A stretch of DNA of 49,254 bases, from positions 1-49,254 of IMG/VR virus record IMGVR_UViG_3300021371_000027; one strand, given 5' to 3'. The DNA comes from a virus. Numbering within the stretch: the stretch's first letter is position 1; each line of letters opens with the position of its first letter. The position numbers were made by a program, and so were the translations under genes. Below are positions 16,201 to 24,705 of the stretch, in pieces. Under the pieces are notes generated by a model. The model saw only the letters and a program-made list of their open reading frames with translations, did no database searches and was not told the origin of the DNA.

Positions 16201-17014
16201 ATGTAGTTCCTATGGCTTGTACAGTATCTACTGCTACCGTACCAGCTACTTCTCTTACTACTGACTTCTTACCCTCTTTTTTAGCAAGACGTTTAGCAGC
16301 TTCTGCACTGATACGTCCAGACTGTCTAGCAAAAACTTTTTTAGCAGTTTCTTCTGCAGCTTTCTTAGTAGCACCTTTTGCAAGTTGTCTTTTCATAGCT
16401 TCTTTAGCCATGATCTGTGCAGCCTTAGTACCAGCTTTCATGCCACCACTAGCAAAAAGTTTACCCACACCAAGACTTACTAAGTTTACTGGGTCTGCAA
16501 GGAAGGAACGAACATAGTCCCAAGTACCACCAGCAGCTTCACCAAAGCTAGTCTCATCACTATAAAGATTAGCCATACCTTCAAACAGAGTATATGCTTC
16601 TCCTACTTTACCCAGTTGTTCCTCATCAAGACTGTTAAGATATGCAACCTCAGATACAGCACGTGTAGTGTTACCACCAGCAAAACCCCGCATGTTGTTC
16701 ATAAACATACGAGTTATGTCTTCTCTGTTATAGTTGTCACCCTCTTCAATATTATAGCGGTTCTTCATGTACTCAGACACGGTGCCATAATACTTCTCAC
16801 CTACTAGATCGTCCTCAGTGTAAGTACCTTTTTCAAGGGTAGTAACATCAAGAGGTTGAGTTGGTGTAAGTGTAAAGCCTTCAGGAAGTTGTGAAGAAGT
16901 AGGTTGGACAGGGTCAACAGTAAAACCTTCAGGAAGTTCCATTGAAGGTTCTGGTTGATTAGGTTGAATAGGGGTAACAGTAAATCCCTCTGGGAGTTCA
17001 AAAACCCCACTCAT
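13217..17014 (-). CDS. Large internal virion / ejection protein (T7 gp16-like position)
   Basis: The 1265-residue protein is the last late gene and sits after the transglycosylase and internal proteins, where T7 has gp16. The N terminus carries three short repeats of the type LPEGFTVTPIQP (residues 1-55). Alanine-rich helical stretches follow, with possible membrane-active segments (ALGTIVLGGAVGAATL near 300). No lysozyme motif is seen. That activity is in the separate gene at 18504. ATG 17014 overlaps the previous stop (ATGA). An upstream TTG is less likely. Such proteins are ejected to form a channel through the cell envelope. Confidence 0.75.
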   Translation of the reverse strand: MSGVFELPEGFTVTPIQPNQPEPSMELPEGFTVDPVQPTSSQLPEGFTLTPTQPLDVTTLEKGTYTEDDLVGEKYYGTVSEYMKNRYNIEEGDNYNREDITRMFMNNMRGFAGGNTTRAVSEVAYLNSLDEEQLGKVGEAYTLFEGMANLYSDETSFGEAAGGTWDYVRSFLADPVNLVSLGVGKLFASGGMKAGTKAAQIMAKEAMKRQLAKGATKKAAEETAKKVFARQSGRISAEAAKRLAKKEGKKSVVREVAGTVAVDTVQAIGTTYAYENSLVRTDVQEEINPYSLGFAALGTIVLGGAVGAATLGRGSGDFLGTEALGLATNVEVNKTPLLSMTDMFGFNFSAGDEVIKKGPGKADVDSAIVETPRGSVLGFEDGKVVVQFPDGEVQYLNRSNLRLADNEATGGNEGVLRSWKKLVSEGRKTNLREKGKVQEVDEAFIGPIKPPKLEELDDQFFTKMLLGDTNLGIRGIVEAMSEQGYVFRRRGKNDTISKFILDALVSTKRHKFAGDVGEEEFESVAAKYISDFKKATGVTQVTIKSDKDGTSKVAQINMDNFAELFAAKISDAATLQSALSRAAKELGLNEADAKNIKLDDLAGIKRYGIDTSQPEQLNKFQKFVEQYVGEGVRANQNRIIRLLVSNPSTSALNLVGWGAATSMNSAADMGVALMQLPLAGMYRVIGNQKKSQEAMHVASSLARANRQRVRNLLDPNMTYDAFKAIAVKNPKLLKELSETLSGGVDTGKASTFNPNQTAYGRFADETVDVIQGITFVTAQDAITKSQEFTYQLDKVLRINFKKSWSDFFNDEMAGSAMKSQKFADAVATAVVETQKATYSKSYESLGLIPKTIEQARNVPGLGLLVPFGRFFNNTVNFMVESSGGALVLKAATGKVYKEKTAKELAVRAAIGWGTMYALSDNEKFNRDEGLAWDQKRDRFGAVVTDKYDFPLSHLKAGARIMSYYTHGGEVSTEEVAQIAETVGLGAITRQLNQTVDGLGSTLAAAIAGDVSAIKELQKVGIKMGSQAISGTTRFLDPVNQIVGLARGSDYVAIDRRDNNRFVNDSFRYMDQIIGSIGGDLAPQRYRAAVGKEIQDAGKIIGTREVKVSNLSKIMNMIGRADFKADMALYQSGSAKGSNRYAEMFNTFGEYGAARLLKSGVMKDKSLEEKQERVKEVLQRAKALTKEFMEIGADEANDRVLAKMIKMVGTRGGIKKLDAALRDMGIDMEFADFADIETTTEALQQLGNLDAFLEAKEFKLDNLLPY

Positions 17015-18015
17015 TTTGGAACCCAACCATTTTCTGTAAACACTATTACATTTCCTTCTCTATCAGTAGCCTCTTGACCAATTTGATATACAGGTGTAGG
17101 AGCATTGGGAGCATTATTACCAGAAGGGGGTCTAGGAAAGGCAGAACCAAAGACTTGTGGTTGGTCTCTGTTTTCTGCTTCTAGTATATCCCAAGCGTCT
17201 TGACCAAACAAAGAATCACGTAAAGATTTATCACCTTCTTTTGCATTTTGTTCGGCTCTTGCCAGAATCCTACCTTGATCAAGTATATCTTCAGTTTGTT
17301 GATCAACAGGTAAACTTTTTATACGTCTTAATTCTGTTCCAAGTAAATCATTTGTTTTATCATCCCAAATAGTTCTTTGTCTTGCATACTCTTCAGAAGT
17401 TGGCTGATTCATACCTAGTTTCTTTGGGTCAATAATTTTATACGTGGTAGTAGGAGCAGCAACAGGTGCAGAAGCCCTTGCAAGAAAGTCAAAGTAAAAA
17501 TCATCGTCTTGAATATCACCTTCAGCAAACTGACTATATAAATCACCCCTGTTAGCAAACTCTTGCAATGCAGCATCTGGATTATTACTTGCACCAATAA
17601 TTTTAAAGTTAGCTACTAAGTCTTCACCAGTAACAACAAAGCCATTCTTTTCTTGTGCTTTTCTTACAGCATCAGCAGCCTTTGCTATTAGAGCAGGGTT
17701 ACTTCCCAGACTGTCTAACCAGTCATTGCCACTTTCTACTTCTCCTACTAATTCTTTAAGAAAAGATAAATCCTGTACCATAGCTTGAGTAGGCTTACGA
17801 TCATTAAAGTATTTTGTACCAGCGGCTGCTAAAGCAGTAAATCTTTTGTCTTTAATGCCACGAAGAAAATTAGCTTGAGCCTGTTCTTTAGCATCAACAC
17901 TATCTTGACGAATAAGTTGCCGCCACTCTTTATCTTCTTGTGCCTTAGCAGCAGCAGCTTGTTCCGCCGCTAGACCTTTTTGGCCCTCTAGTAGACCTAC
18001 AAAACTTATAGCCAT
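17011..18015 (-). CDS. Internal virion protein, hypothetical (334 aa)
   Basis: The product starts MAISFVGLLEGQKGLAAEQAAAAK and is a long helical protein with Ala-rich coiled segments in the first 60 residues. It lies between two other putative core proteins and is coupled to the large ejection protein by an overlapping stop/start. An internal core or ejection role is inferred from position. No catalytic motif is visible. Confidence 0.6.
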   Translation of the reverse strand: MAISFVGLLEGQKGLAAEQAAAAKAQEDKEWRQLIRQDSVDAKEQAQANFLRGIKDKRFTALAAAGTKYFNDRKPTQAMVQDLSFLKELVGEVESGNDWLDSLGSNPALIAKAADAVRKAQEKNGFVVTGEDLVANFKIIGASNNPDAALQEFANRGDLYSQFAEGDIQDDDFYFDFLARASAPVAAPTTTYKIIDPKKLGMNQPTSEEYARQRTIWDDKTNDLLGTELRRIKSLPVDQQTEDILDQGRILARAEQNAKEGDKSLRDSLFGQDAWDILEAENRDQPQVFGSAFPRPPSGNNAPNAPTPVYQIGQEATDREGNVIVFTENGWVPK

Positions 18016-18498
18016 TTAAGCTCTCCTTGCCATCAAACCAGAAGGTTTATCTTCTACCACTGGTTCTTTATCTTCTTTTATAGGAGCATCATCTACGCCT
18101 AACCTGTCTAGTATTTTCTTTGCAGAAGACATTTGACGAGAGTAAGTTTTTACCTTCTTAGCTTCTTTATCTTCAAAGCCTTCCTCAAAATCAATACCAG
18201 CAGCTAAAGGAATACCACGTATAAACTCATGTAAGACTGGACCTATGCTTAAGCTAATATCTATGCTATGGATACCCTGCATAACAGCACTACGCATCAC
18301 AGCCTCTGTCAGTGTTTTAACATCTACTCCTGCCTCAATAAAGTCTAGTATATCTTCAGCAGCTTCTTCATTATTTAAGTGATCTATGTGGTGCATGATT
18401 GCTTCATCCACATTAGTAATCTCAGGTGGATTTTCATAAGGAGCGTTCTTAGGTTCAGTAGTAAGAGACTGTCCCGGAATTGGTCTATCGTACATCAT
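18016..18498 (-). CDS. Hypothetical virion-associated protein (160 aa)
   Basis: The acidic protein (MMYDRPIPGQSLTTEPKN...) has a helical middle (residues 30-90) and a charged, probably disordered tail. It ends one base before the next gene start. Proteins of this type accompany internal virion proteins in marine podophages as I recall. No function is recognised. Confidence 0.55.
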   Translation of the reverse strand: MMYDRPIPGQSLTTEPKNAPYENPPEITNVDEAIMHHIDHLNNEEAAEDILDFIEAGVDVKTLTEAVMRSAVMQGIHSIDISLSIGPVLHEFIRGIPLAAGIDFEEGFEDKEAKKVKTYSRQMSSAKKILDRLGVDDAPIKEDKEPVVEDKPSGLMARRA

Positions 18499-18503
18499 AT
18501 TTT

Positions 18504-19262
18504 TTATCTTCCTTTATAGAAACCCATAAATTTTTGTAAGTACTCAGGTGCAGTTGTGTATCCATCACTAACATTACCAGCTTCTCTTACAGGTTTTCCT
18601 GTAAACCAAACAGATGCAGCGTCTTCAACTGTACCGTACTTGTTGTAATATTCATTTATTTTATATTCTGTAACATAAGCTTGTGCGTCAGGATTATCTT
18701 TAAAGTCCTCTACTGACATTTCATAACCGAGAGCTTGTTTTGTCCATTGTGATACATTTCCGGGCATAATAGCATATTCACCAATAGCTCTTTGACCTTT
18801 GTACATACCCTTTTTAACAAGAGGATGGTTTGTATTTTTACCACCACTGCTCTCAGCCATACTAATTGCATTTACTATTTTAGCAACAGTACCAAAAACT
18901 TCTTCAGAACCACGTGTAGATGAGTCTTTAGGGCCGGGTTCTAAGTTAACACCAAAGCGCCTTAAAAGCTCATCTTCTTTTAACATCCTATCGCCATAAA
19001 CACTTGCCTGATCAGCCAAAGCTTTATTTTCTGCTACTAGATAGCTCATCATACTTTCTTTAAAATTACTTTGACGTTCTTGCAAATAAGTAGGGCGACT
19101 CATTAAGCTGCCTACTTCTGGTTTACTTTTTAAAGAGCCATCAGTTCTTGACTTGTAAATTGCAGGTCCACCTTTAATTGTACCCACAGATTTAGCAAGG
19201 TTTAGAGCTTCTGATGCTGCATTTGTTACAGCATTTTCATATGCATCTTTAGAGTATGACAT
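18504..19262 (-). CDS. Lytic transglycosylase, virion-associated
   Basis: The 252-residue protein has the soluble lytic transglycosylase core: SMAESSGG with catalytic Glu137, then GEYAIMPGNVSQW at 161-173 and a C-terminal Y-rich segment ending in SVWFTG and YLQKFMGFY. Such enzymes cleave peptidoglycan locally during DNA injection. In T7 this domain is the front of gp16. Here it is a separate gene within the internal-protein cluster, so it is better read as an ejection-associated enzyme than as the lysis endolysin. Confidence 0.82.
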   Translation of the reverse strand: MSYSKDAYENAVTNAASEALNLAKSVGTIKGGPAIYKSRTDGSLKSKPEVGSLMSRPTYLQERQSNFKESMMSYLVAENKALADQASVYGDRMLKEDELLRRFGVNLEPGPKDSSTRGSEEVFGTVAKIVNAISMAESSGGKNTNHPLVKKGMYKGQRAIGEYAIMPGNVSQWTKQALGYEMSVEDFKDNPDAQAYVTEYKINEYYNKYGTVEDAASVWFTGKPVREAGNVSDGYTTAPEYLQKFMGFYKGR

Positions 19263-19272
19263 TTATTTTTCC

Positions 19273-21198
19273 TTATGAGAATAGAAATCTATACATAAAT
19301 TCAGACTTAGCAGCATCTTCTTGTGCATCTATTTGTGTACGTACACTGCTTAAGTCTTTATCTGCTACTACTATCTTGAGATTTCTTTCTGCAAGACTTT
19401 CCCCTGCAGTAAAAGCATAGGCCATCATATCTCTTTCACGTTGCCAGATTTGATTAATAGCATTTTCTGTAAGTCCATTTTCAAACTTAGCATTAGCCAT
19501 GTTAGCTTCATTCTCAGCAGCAGTATTAAGAGTAGAAATATTCTGCCTCCACTGTGCATTAGCCTGAGCCACGACAAGAGTATTAGTAGCATTAAACTGG
19601 TCTCGTTGGTTTTTCATCTCAGCGTTAAATTTAGAGATTGCATTAGTCTCACCAGCATTAAATTGATTCATAGCGTTAGTCTGTGTTGTGTTAAACTGCG
19701 AGACTTGTGAGTTAAGACTTGCCATAAATTGATTGGTTTGATTCTTGCTTGTTGCATTAAATTGTTTAGAAGCATTCTCAGCAGCAACATCAGTAAGCAG
19801 TGCCTGTTGTATAGCTTGAGCTTTAAACATAGAGGTTTGCTGTGTATTATTTAAGTTAGCCATATCCATTTGCAAGAAGTTTTGAGCGTTCTGTACAGCA
19901 GCTTGTTGCTCATTAGATAGGTTAGTTAAATCCATTTGACTCATAGCAGCAGCATCAGCCATAACCTTAGCGTTTACTGCTGACATATTAGCAAGATTTG
20001 CAGTCTGTGTCAACCGTGCATTTTCTAAAGCTATCTGCTGGTCAGCAGTAAAGTTCATGTTAGCAATGTCACTAATCTTAGCAGCATTAGTTACACGTGC
20101 TTGGAACTCTTGGTTAAAGTCTAACTTAAGAAAGTCAGCACGTTGTTGTGCAGCAAACAAGGCAGTCTGTTGACGGTTACTTAAGTTCTGTGCCTCAAAG
20201 GATGCAACAGTAGAAGCATCTTGTTGTGCTATAGGCAGTGCAGCCTCCATAGTGGCCTGTATGATAGCTTGTCCAGCCATACTACTAGACCCTAAGCCAC
20301 GTGCAGCCATAGCTGCTGTAGCGGCTCTCATGGCTCCTGCAGCCCAAGGAGGTGTAGCACCACCCTCAAAGTCTTGCATTAAACCTTCAAGTTGTCCCTG
20401 TACTGTAGCTTTCTTACTTGGGTCAGCAGTAGCAGCTTGAATGTCAGTTGCTTCTTTTACTGCAGCCATGTCCACAGCAGAACCACTAATCATCTCACCT
20501 TCTTCTACCTTACGAGCAGGAGGAGGAACTATCTGAGTAGGGTCAGTAATTTGAACAATATCCTCAGTACCTAAGGCAGTCATCTTAGTTGGATCACCTT
20601 TAGCAGCAGTAACTTGAGCTTTATCAGATACAGTACCTTGTGCTGCTGTTACTTTGTCTAACTCATCCTGTGTTTTATCTGCTACTGCTGATGCAGATAT
20701 TGTTTCTGGTGTTAGTTCAGCAGGAGGAGTAGCTTGAGAAGCAGTTACACCTGTAGCTGTAGCCTGAGTTGTTACGTCATCTAATTGACCTGAAGTAGAA
20801 CTTAAAATTTGATTAGGGTCTTCTGTCATCTTAACAGGGGTAACAGTACTAGCCATACTCTTTGGATCACTTACAGACTTGTATGACATATCACTAATAG
20901 CTTTATTCTTCTCTTCGTTTGCTTTTTTCTCTTCTTCAGCTAACTCTTCTGGTGTTTTAGCTGTGTTAGCATCTTCATCAGCAGTAGTAGTTGCCGTAGT
21001 AACAGTTCCACCTTCTGCCATCTTTTTAATTCCGCCCACTGCATTCTCCGCTGCTTGCATAGCCATATCATAAGCACTAGAATTTCCCGGAGTGGACTTA
21101 ATAAACTTGTCCATTTCCGTATTATCTACTTTACCTTTGTAGCCCATAGTTTGAACCACTTTATGCTTCTGCTCTGGGGTAAAACCTGCAAATTTCAT
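19273..21198 (-). CDS. Large Ala/Gln/Asn-rich internal virion protein
   Basis: The 641-residue protein starts MKFAGFTPEQKHKVVQTMGY, has an Ala/Thr-rich low-complexity region (about 60-250), then a helix-rich half with repeated NQFNA, QFNTTQTNAMNQFNA-type units near 480-540. It contains an early EGGTV segment that resembles the Gly-Gly motifs of other late proteins here. Position before the transglycosylase suggests a core/ejection role such as T7 gp14 or gp15. Sequence alone does not prove this. Confidence 0.6.
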   Translation of the reverse strand: MKFAGFTPEQKHKVVQTMGYKGKVDNTEMDKFIKSTPGNSSAYDMAMQAAENAVGGIKKMAEGGTVTTATTTADEDANTAKTPEELAEEEKKANEEKNKAISDMSYKSVSDPKSMASTVTPVKMTEDPNQILSSTSGQLDDVTTQATATGVTASQATPPAELTPETISASAVADKTQDELDKVTAAQGTVSDKAQVTAAKGDPTKMTALGTEDIVQITDPTQIVPPPARKVEEGEMISGSAVDMAAVKEATDIQAATADPSKKATVQGQLEGLMQDFEGGATPPWAAGAMRAATAAMAARGLGSSSMAGQAIIQATMEAALPIAQQDASTVASFEAQNLSNRQQTALFAAQQRADFLKLDFNQEFQARVTNAAKISDIANMNFTADQQIALENARLTQTANLANMSAVNAKVMADAAAMSQMDLTNLSNEQQAAVQNAQNFLQMDMANLNNTQQTSMFKAQAIQQALLTDVAAENASKQFNATSKNQTNQFMASLNSQVSQFNTTQTNAMNQFNAGETNAISKFNAEMKNQRDQFNATNTLVVAQANAQWRQNISTLNTAAENEANMANAKFENGLTENAINQIWQRERDMMAYAFTAGESLAERNLKIVVADKDLSSVRTQIDAQEDAAKSEFMYRFLFS

Positions 21199-21200
21199 TA

Positions 21201-21464
21201 TTAAAATCCGTCCTTTAATCCGTCAAGTATATCTTGAACACTTACTTTTTTCTTAGCATTAGGTGTGTACCTGCACATATACGTCTTAGGGCATTCACTA
21301 AACTTAAACATAGGGTAATGATATCCTATTGTACCATTAGGTCCACGGTAAATGCAAACCATTTCTCCCTGTATTTTAACTCTTTTTGCTAAGTGACACT
21401 GTACAAACTCAGGGTTACTTAGCAGCCCTGCTAACACAAGGGGTAACACAACAATATTAATCAT
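21201..21464 (-). CDS. Small exported hypothetical protein (87 aa)
   Basis: The N terminus MINIVVLPLVLAGLLS is a likely signal peptide, and five Cys residues follow (QCHLAK, MVCIY, SECPK, YMCRY), suggesting a disulfide-bonded periplasmic product. It overlaps the stop/start of the 159-aa gene. A role in lysis or superinfection is possible but unproven. Confidence 0.55.
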   Translation of the reverse strand: MINIVVLPLVLAGLLSNPEFVQCHLAKRVKIQGEMVCIYRGPNGTIGYHYPMFKFSECPKTYMCRYTPNAKKKVSVQDILDGLKDGF

Positions 21465-21943
21465 TAACCAATTCCTAGTGATATCAGATATATGCCCCCA
21501 CCTAATACACCAATGATTAGTAATGATAGGCCACCTATAGCTGCGTTGTTTGCCATCTGTCTTTTAGCTTCCATCGCCGCATATACAGTATCTTCACGTT
21601 CCTTACGTATCTGTCTACGCATGCCTAACATTTCATCGTATGTGCCAAGACCAAACCTGTAGTCTAACATAAACTTTATTTCTTTTTCTTTCTCAAGCAA
21701 TGTCTTCTTACGAACAATAATGTCCATTGCTTCTTGTTCTATGTTGTCAGTACCGTGTGTCTGCTTGTCTAACCATGTAGGGTTTTTACGTTGGGACTCA
21801 GCCCTAGTAATGTCAGCTACTGCACCGTACCATGCACCTAGTTGCTGTGATACATCTTGTATTTCTCTGCCAGCACCTACTAGCATCTTGACCCCTTTGA
21901 AGGCTGCATTAGCTGCAGCAAAAGCTGTAACGGGGTCAATCAT
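21464..21943 (-). CDS. Hypothetical virion protein with C-terminal membrane helix (159 aa)
   Basis: The product begins MIDPVTAFAAANAAFKGVKM, contains a long charged helix in the middle (about 70-130) and ends in a strong transmembrane segment (GGLSLLIIGVLGGGIYLISLG, residues 137-157). Proteins with this layout precede internal virion proteins in marine podophages as I recall. A structural or ejection role is inferred. Confidence 0.6.
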   Translation of the reverse strand: MIDPVTAFAAANAAFKGVKMLVGAGREIQDVSQQLGAWYGAVADITRAESQRKNPTWLDKQTHGTDNIEQEAMDIIVRKKTLLEKEKEIKFMLDYRFGLGTYDEMLGMRRQIRKEREDTVYAAMEAKRQMANNAAIGGLSLLIIGVLGGGIYLISLGIG

Positions 21944-21947
21944 TTAA

Positions 21948-22202
21948 TTATCTCTTTGCGTGATTAGTTGTAACCACATTTAATGCTTCCTTGATTGCTT
22001 CTACATTTGCATCAATACGTGCAATCATTACGTCATTTTCATGTATATCATCAGCTAGTCTTGCTGTGCTATTTTCTACATCAGCTATTTCAGCCCTGTT
22101 ATACTGTATGTCTGATACCATACTGGACACTGCCCATACTACAGCAGCACCCTGTGCTAGTAATGCTCCTGCTATTGTTACTAATGTCCAGTTTATATCC
22201 AT
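21948..22202 (-). CDS. Membrane-anchored coiled-coil protein, possible inner spanin (84 aa)
   Basis: A single N-terminal transmembrane helix (WTLVTIAGALLAQGAAVVWAV, about 5-25) is followed by a heptad-like coiled coil to the end. That is the layout of an inner-membrane spanin (Rz), but the gene lies among fibre and internal-protein genes, away from the endolysin, and no outer spanin lipoprotein is seen. It starts in the stop codon of the upstream chaperone-like gene. Confidence 0.5.
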   Translation of the reverse strand: MDINWTLVTIAGALLAQGAAVVWAVSSMVSDIQYNRAEIADVENSTARLADDIHENDVMIARIDANVEAIKEALNVVTTNHAKR

Positions 22203-22690
22203 TAGCTAGGCTCCACAGGCCAATCGCCCCCTTTGCCTTCCATGTCAGGATAGTTTAGGTTAGGCCAGTTAGAGTGTCCTGTAATATCACGTAGTGCTGT
22301 ACGGTAAGTTACCCATGCACTAGGCACAGACCCACCAGCTTCTAGTGCTTTTGTTACTACCCAATCACATGCAGCTAGACGTTTATCTCTTTCTGCTCTG
22401 TTACGTGTAGCTATTGCAGCATTAGCAGCAGTGACTACAGCAGCACGTTCCTCAGAGGTCATGTCAGTGACACGGCGTGTATAAACTTTACCGTCTTGCA
22501 GATATGGCGTGACTGCCTCGTTCTTCTGCGTGGCACTATCGTAAGCTAAGAACACAACCACCTCGGCACAGCTATTAGCCGCCAGCCAATCCGCATCAGG
22601 CCCAGCTTTAGGGAAGCTAGTGTTAGGGAATAAAGACTTGTGGTCTGCTATCTCACCTATAGTGCTGCCATCTAATCTTGCTATCTTCAT
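22202..22690 (-). CDS. Tail fibre assembly-like protein (Phage_tail_APC type), 162 aa
   Basis: The C-terminal half has NRAERDKRLAACDW followed by SAWVTYRTALRDIT and WP, the recurring pattern RD..L...DW...W..YR.ALRDI of phage tail assembly chaperones (PF16778 as I recall). The N-terminal half (MKIARLDGSTIGEIAD) is separate. It follows directly on the triple-LamG fibre gene, which it may help fold. A shorter relative lies at 27252. Confidence 0.65.
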   Translation of the reverse strand: MKIARLDGSTIGEIADHKSLFPNTSFPKAGPDADWLAANSCAEVVVFLAYDSATQKNEAVTPYLQDGKVYTRRVTDMTSEERAAVVTAANAAIATRNRAERDKRLAACDWVVTKALEAGGSVPSAWVTYRTALRDITGHSNWPNLNYPDMEGKGGDWPVEPS

Positions 22691-22692
22691 TG

Positions 22693-24705
22693 TTATTGTC
22701 CTTTATCTGCGAATGCTTTTGTCGGTGCTGTGAAATTACTGGTGTAACGGGCAAAATTACTTAAACGTATTTCATCCATATACCCGTTAAAGTATTCGCC
22801 ATTGCCATGCTTACCTAAAAGAATATAGGGAGAGTGATGAACATCTGTGGCGTCTGATTGTGTGCTTCCAACTTGAGTTCCATCAACAAAACATTTTAAA
22901 CTGCCCCCCGTTCTTACCAATGCAATATGATACCAAGTATCGTTGCTTGCACTAAACGAAAAACTTTTAGGGCCGGGGTAAAATCTTAGCTCGTCATTAG
23001 CTGCATAATATCCCCAGTACCAATCGTTGTTTCCATTCGCCCAGTTAGTAACTAACGCCATATAATCTTGCTGTGCGACAAATCTGGCAAAAAGTTCAAT
23101 AGTGAAATCCCCCGCAGTGCCAGCATTAAATGAATCACCATTTAAAATTGCACCGTCACTATTGCCATCTAACAACAAAGACGCAGTGCCAAACTTTTTC
23201 TGTGCAGTGCTAGTTTTAGCAGTACCAACTAACGTCAGATTATTCTGTGCAGCACTGTCAATCGCCTGACCATCTGCCATGTTGAGCAGTAGCTTGGTGT
23301 TTGTGATTGCTGTCAATGGGGCTGTTGGTACAGTGTATGTATTGCCAGTATATACGGCAGAAGTCACTATTCTTGCGTCACATATGTAGCCTTCCAACGG
23401 GTTAGCAATGTAACCTATTCCGAACTCACCAGATTGGCCTTGAAATAAACTAGCAGTAATGGCCTTCGTTACTTTTTTTACTCCGTTGATATAAATAAAC
23501 ATATCGTTAGATACCCGGACCAACGCCAAATGGTTCCAAGAATTGGGGCTAATAGCTCCTGCTCCAACGTCTGGGCCTGAGCCACTATTTTGTCCGTCAT
23601 CACTAAAAACTTGACCGTTAGAAGCAAGATACGTCAAAGAAGTGTAACTAGCACTATTATCGTTAGCACCAATACTAACCGACCCATATCCAGACGTTTG
23701 CGTATAATATAGCCAGTACTCTAACGTAAAGTTTTGATTAATAATATTTGCTGCTGTCCAAGTAGCTCGGAGTGTATCGCCACTACCATCCATGTAGGCA
23801 CTCGCCCCGTTTACCGCTGCGTCATACACATTGCTGGTTAGGAACGGGCCAAATGCTGAGATTGCTGTTTTGCCACTTGATGTGAGTGTGTGAGCAGAAG
23901 CAGAATTATCAACAAACCGATTTGATTGGCAAGTCAGCAATTTAGTGTTTGTTACGGCTGTCAGTTTGCTTGTCGGTGCAGTAAAGTTTCCGGTGTAAAC
24001 TGCTGTACCTTTGACTATTCTGGCATTACTTATGTTGCCCGTCCAAGTGTAAGTCGCATGGTAAGCACCAATTCGCAAAACATCAGTACAATTATTTATT
24101 GTACCAGCGTTAGTTATAACTGTGCCATACGCTGTTCCGTTGACGTAAACCGTGAAATCATTTCCATTTCTAACGGCGGCAAGATGATACCACTGGTTTA
24201 GACCCGCAGCAACAACAGCATCGCCTACTCCAGCTTCATAAATCGTGCTGCCTATTTTAAATAGAAACGACCATTTATCGTTGTTACTTAAATTTAAAGA
24301 CCACGCAATATTACTGCCACTAAAGTCCCCCCAATGAACGATTATGGGCTGATAAGTGCCTAACTTGGTTGGAAAAACAAACGCTTCAACAGTAAAATTT
24401 CCACTTGCAAAATCCCAATCGGCACTGTCTGCCGCCGAAATTGGGGCAACATCGGATGAATCAAACGACACACCCCACTCACCATCAGGTTTAGCAAATG
24501 GCCCAAAGGAACCTTGGGTTACATTGCCAGCAGCAGTGACTGTGTAGTTGTTTGCAGAGCCATCATCAAACACATTGTTTACACCGTTGTTTGCACCGTC
24601 AAAATGCGACAGAAAACTAACACGATTAAACTGATCATCTGAGGGTAGTTCTACTCCACCACCAGCAGCACCTAACAATCCTGTATTGAAGAATGACTTA
24701 GCCAA
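22693..24705 (-). CDS. Receptor-binding tail protein with three LamG-like domains
   Basis: The 670-residue protein has three concanavalin/LamG-type jelly rolls at about 25-215, 240-430 and 450-650. Each shows the FTVEAFVFPT / FTLEYWLYYT / FTIELFARF strand, then WYHLAAVRNGN-type and GYICDARIV-type strands. Such domains bind glycans, so a receptor role is likely. I choose TTG 24705 (then AKSFFNTGLLG), because GGAGGGG lies at the right distance and the codon overlaps the previous stop. An ATG at 24750 would overlap the previous gene by 53 bases without a clear ribosome site. Confidence 0.75.
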   Translation of the reverse strand: MAKSFFNTGLLGAAGGGVELPSDDQFNRVSFLSHFDGANNGVNNVFDDGSANNYTVTAAGNVTQGSFGPFAKPDGEWGVSFDSSDVAPISAADSADWDFASGNFTVEAFVFPTKLGTYQPIIVHWGDFSGSNIAWSLNLSNNDKWSFLFKIGSTIYEAGVGDAVVAAGLNQWYHLAAVRNGNDFTVYVNGTAYGTVITNAGTINNCTDVLRIGAYHATYTWTGNISNARIVKGTAVYTGNFTAPTSKLTAVTNTKLLTCQSNRFVDNSASAHTLTSSGKTAISAFGPFLTSNVYDAAVNGASAYMDGSGDTLRATWTAANIINQNFTLEYWLYYTQTSGYGSVSIGANDNSASYTSLTYLASNGQVFSDDGQNSGSGPDVGAGAISPNSWNHLALVRVSNDMFIYINGVKKVTKAITASLFQGQSGEFGIGYIANPLEGYICDARIVTSAVYTGNTYTVPTAPLTAITNTKLLLNMADGQAIDSAAQNNLTLVGTAKTSTAQKKFGTASLLLDGNSDGAILNGDSFNAGTAGDFTIELFARFVAQQDYMALVTNWANGNNDWYWGYYAANDELRFYPGPKSFSFSASNDTWYHIALVRTGGSLKCFVDGTQVGSTQSDATDVHHSPYILLGKHGNGEYFNGYMDEIRLSNFARYTSNFTAPTKAFADKGQ

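Noticed and set aside
16212-16517. 101-codon plus-strand frame opposite the large ejection protein
   Set aside because: It shadows an Ala/Lys-rich helical stretch of the minus-strand gene and has no start signals.
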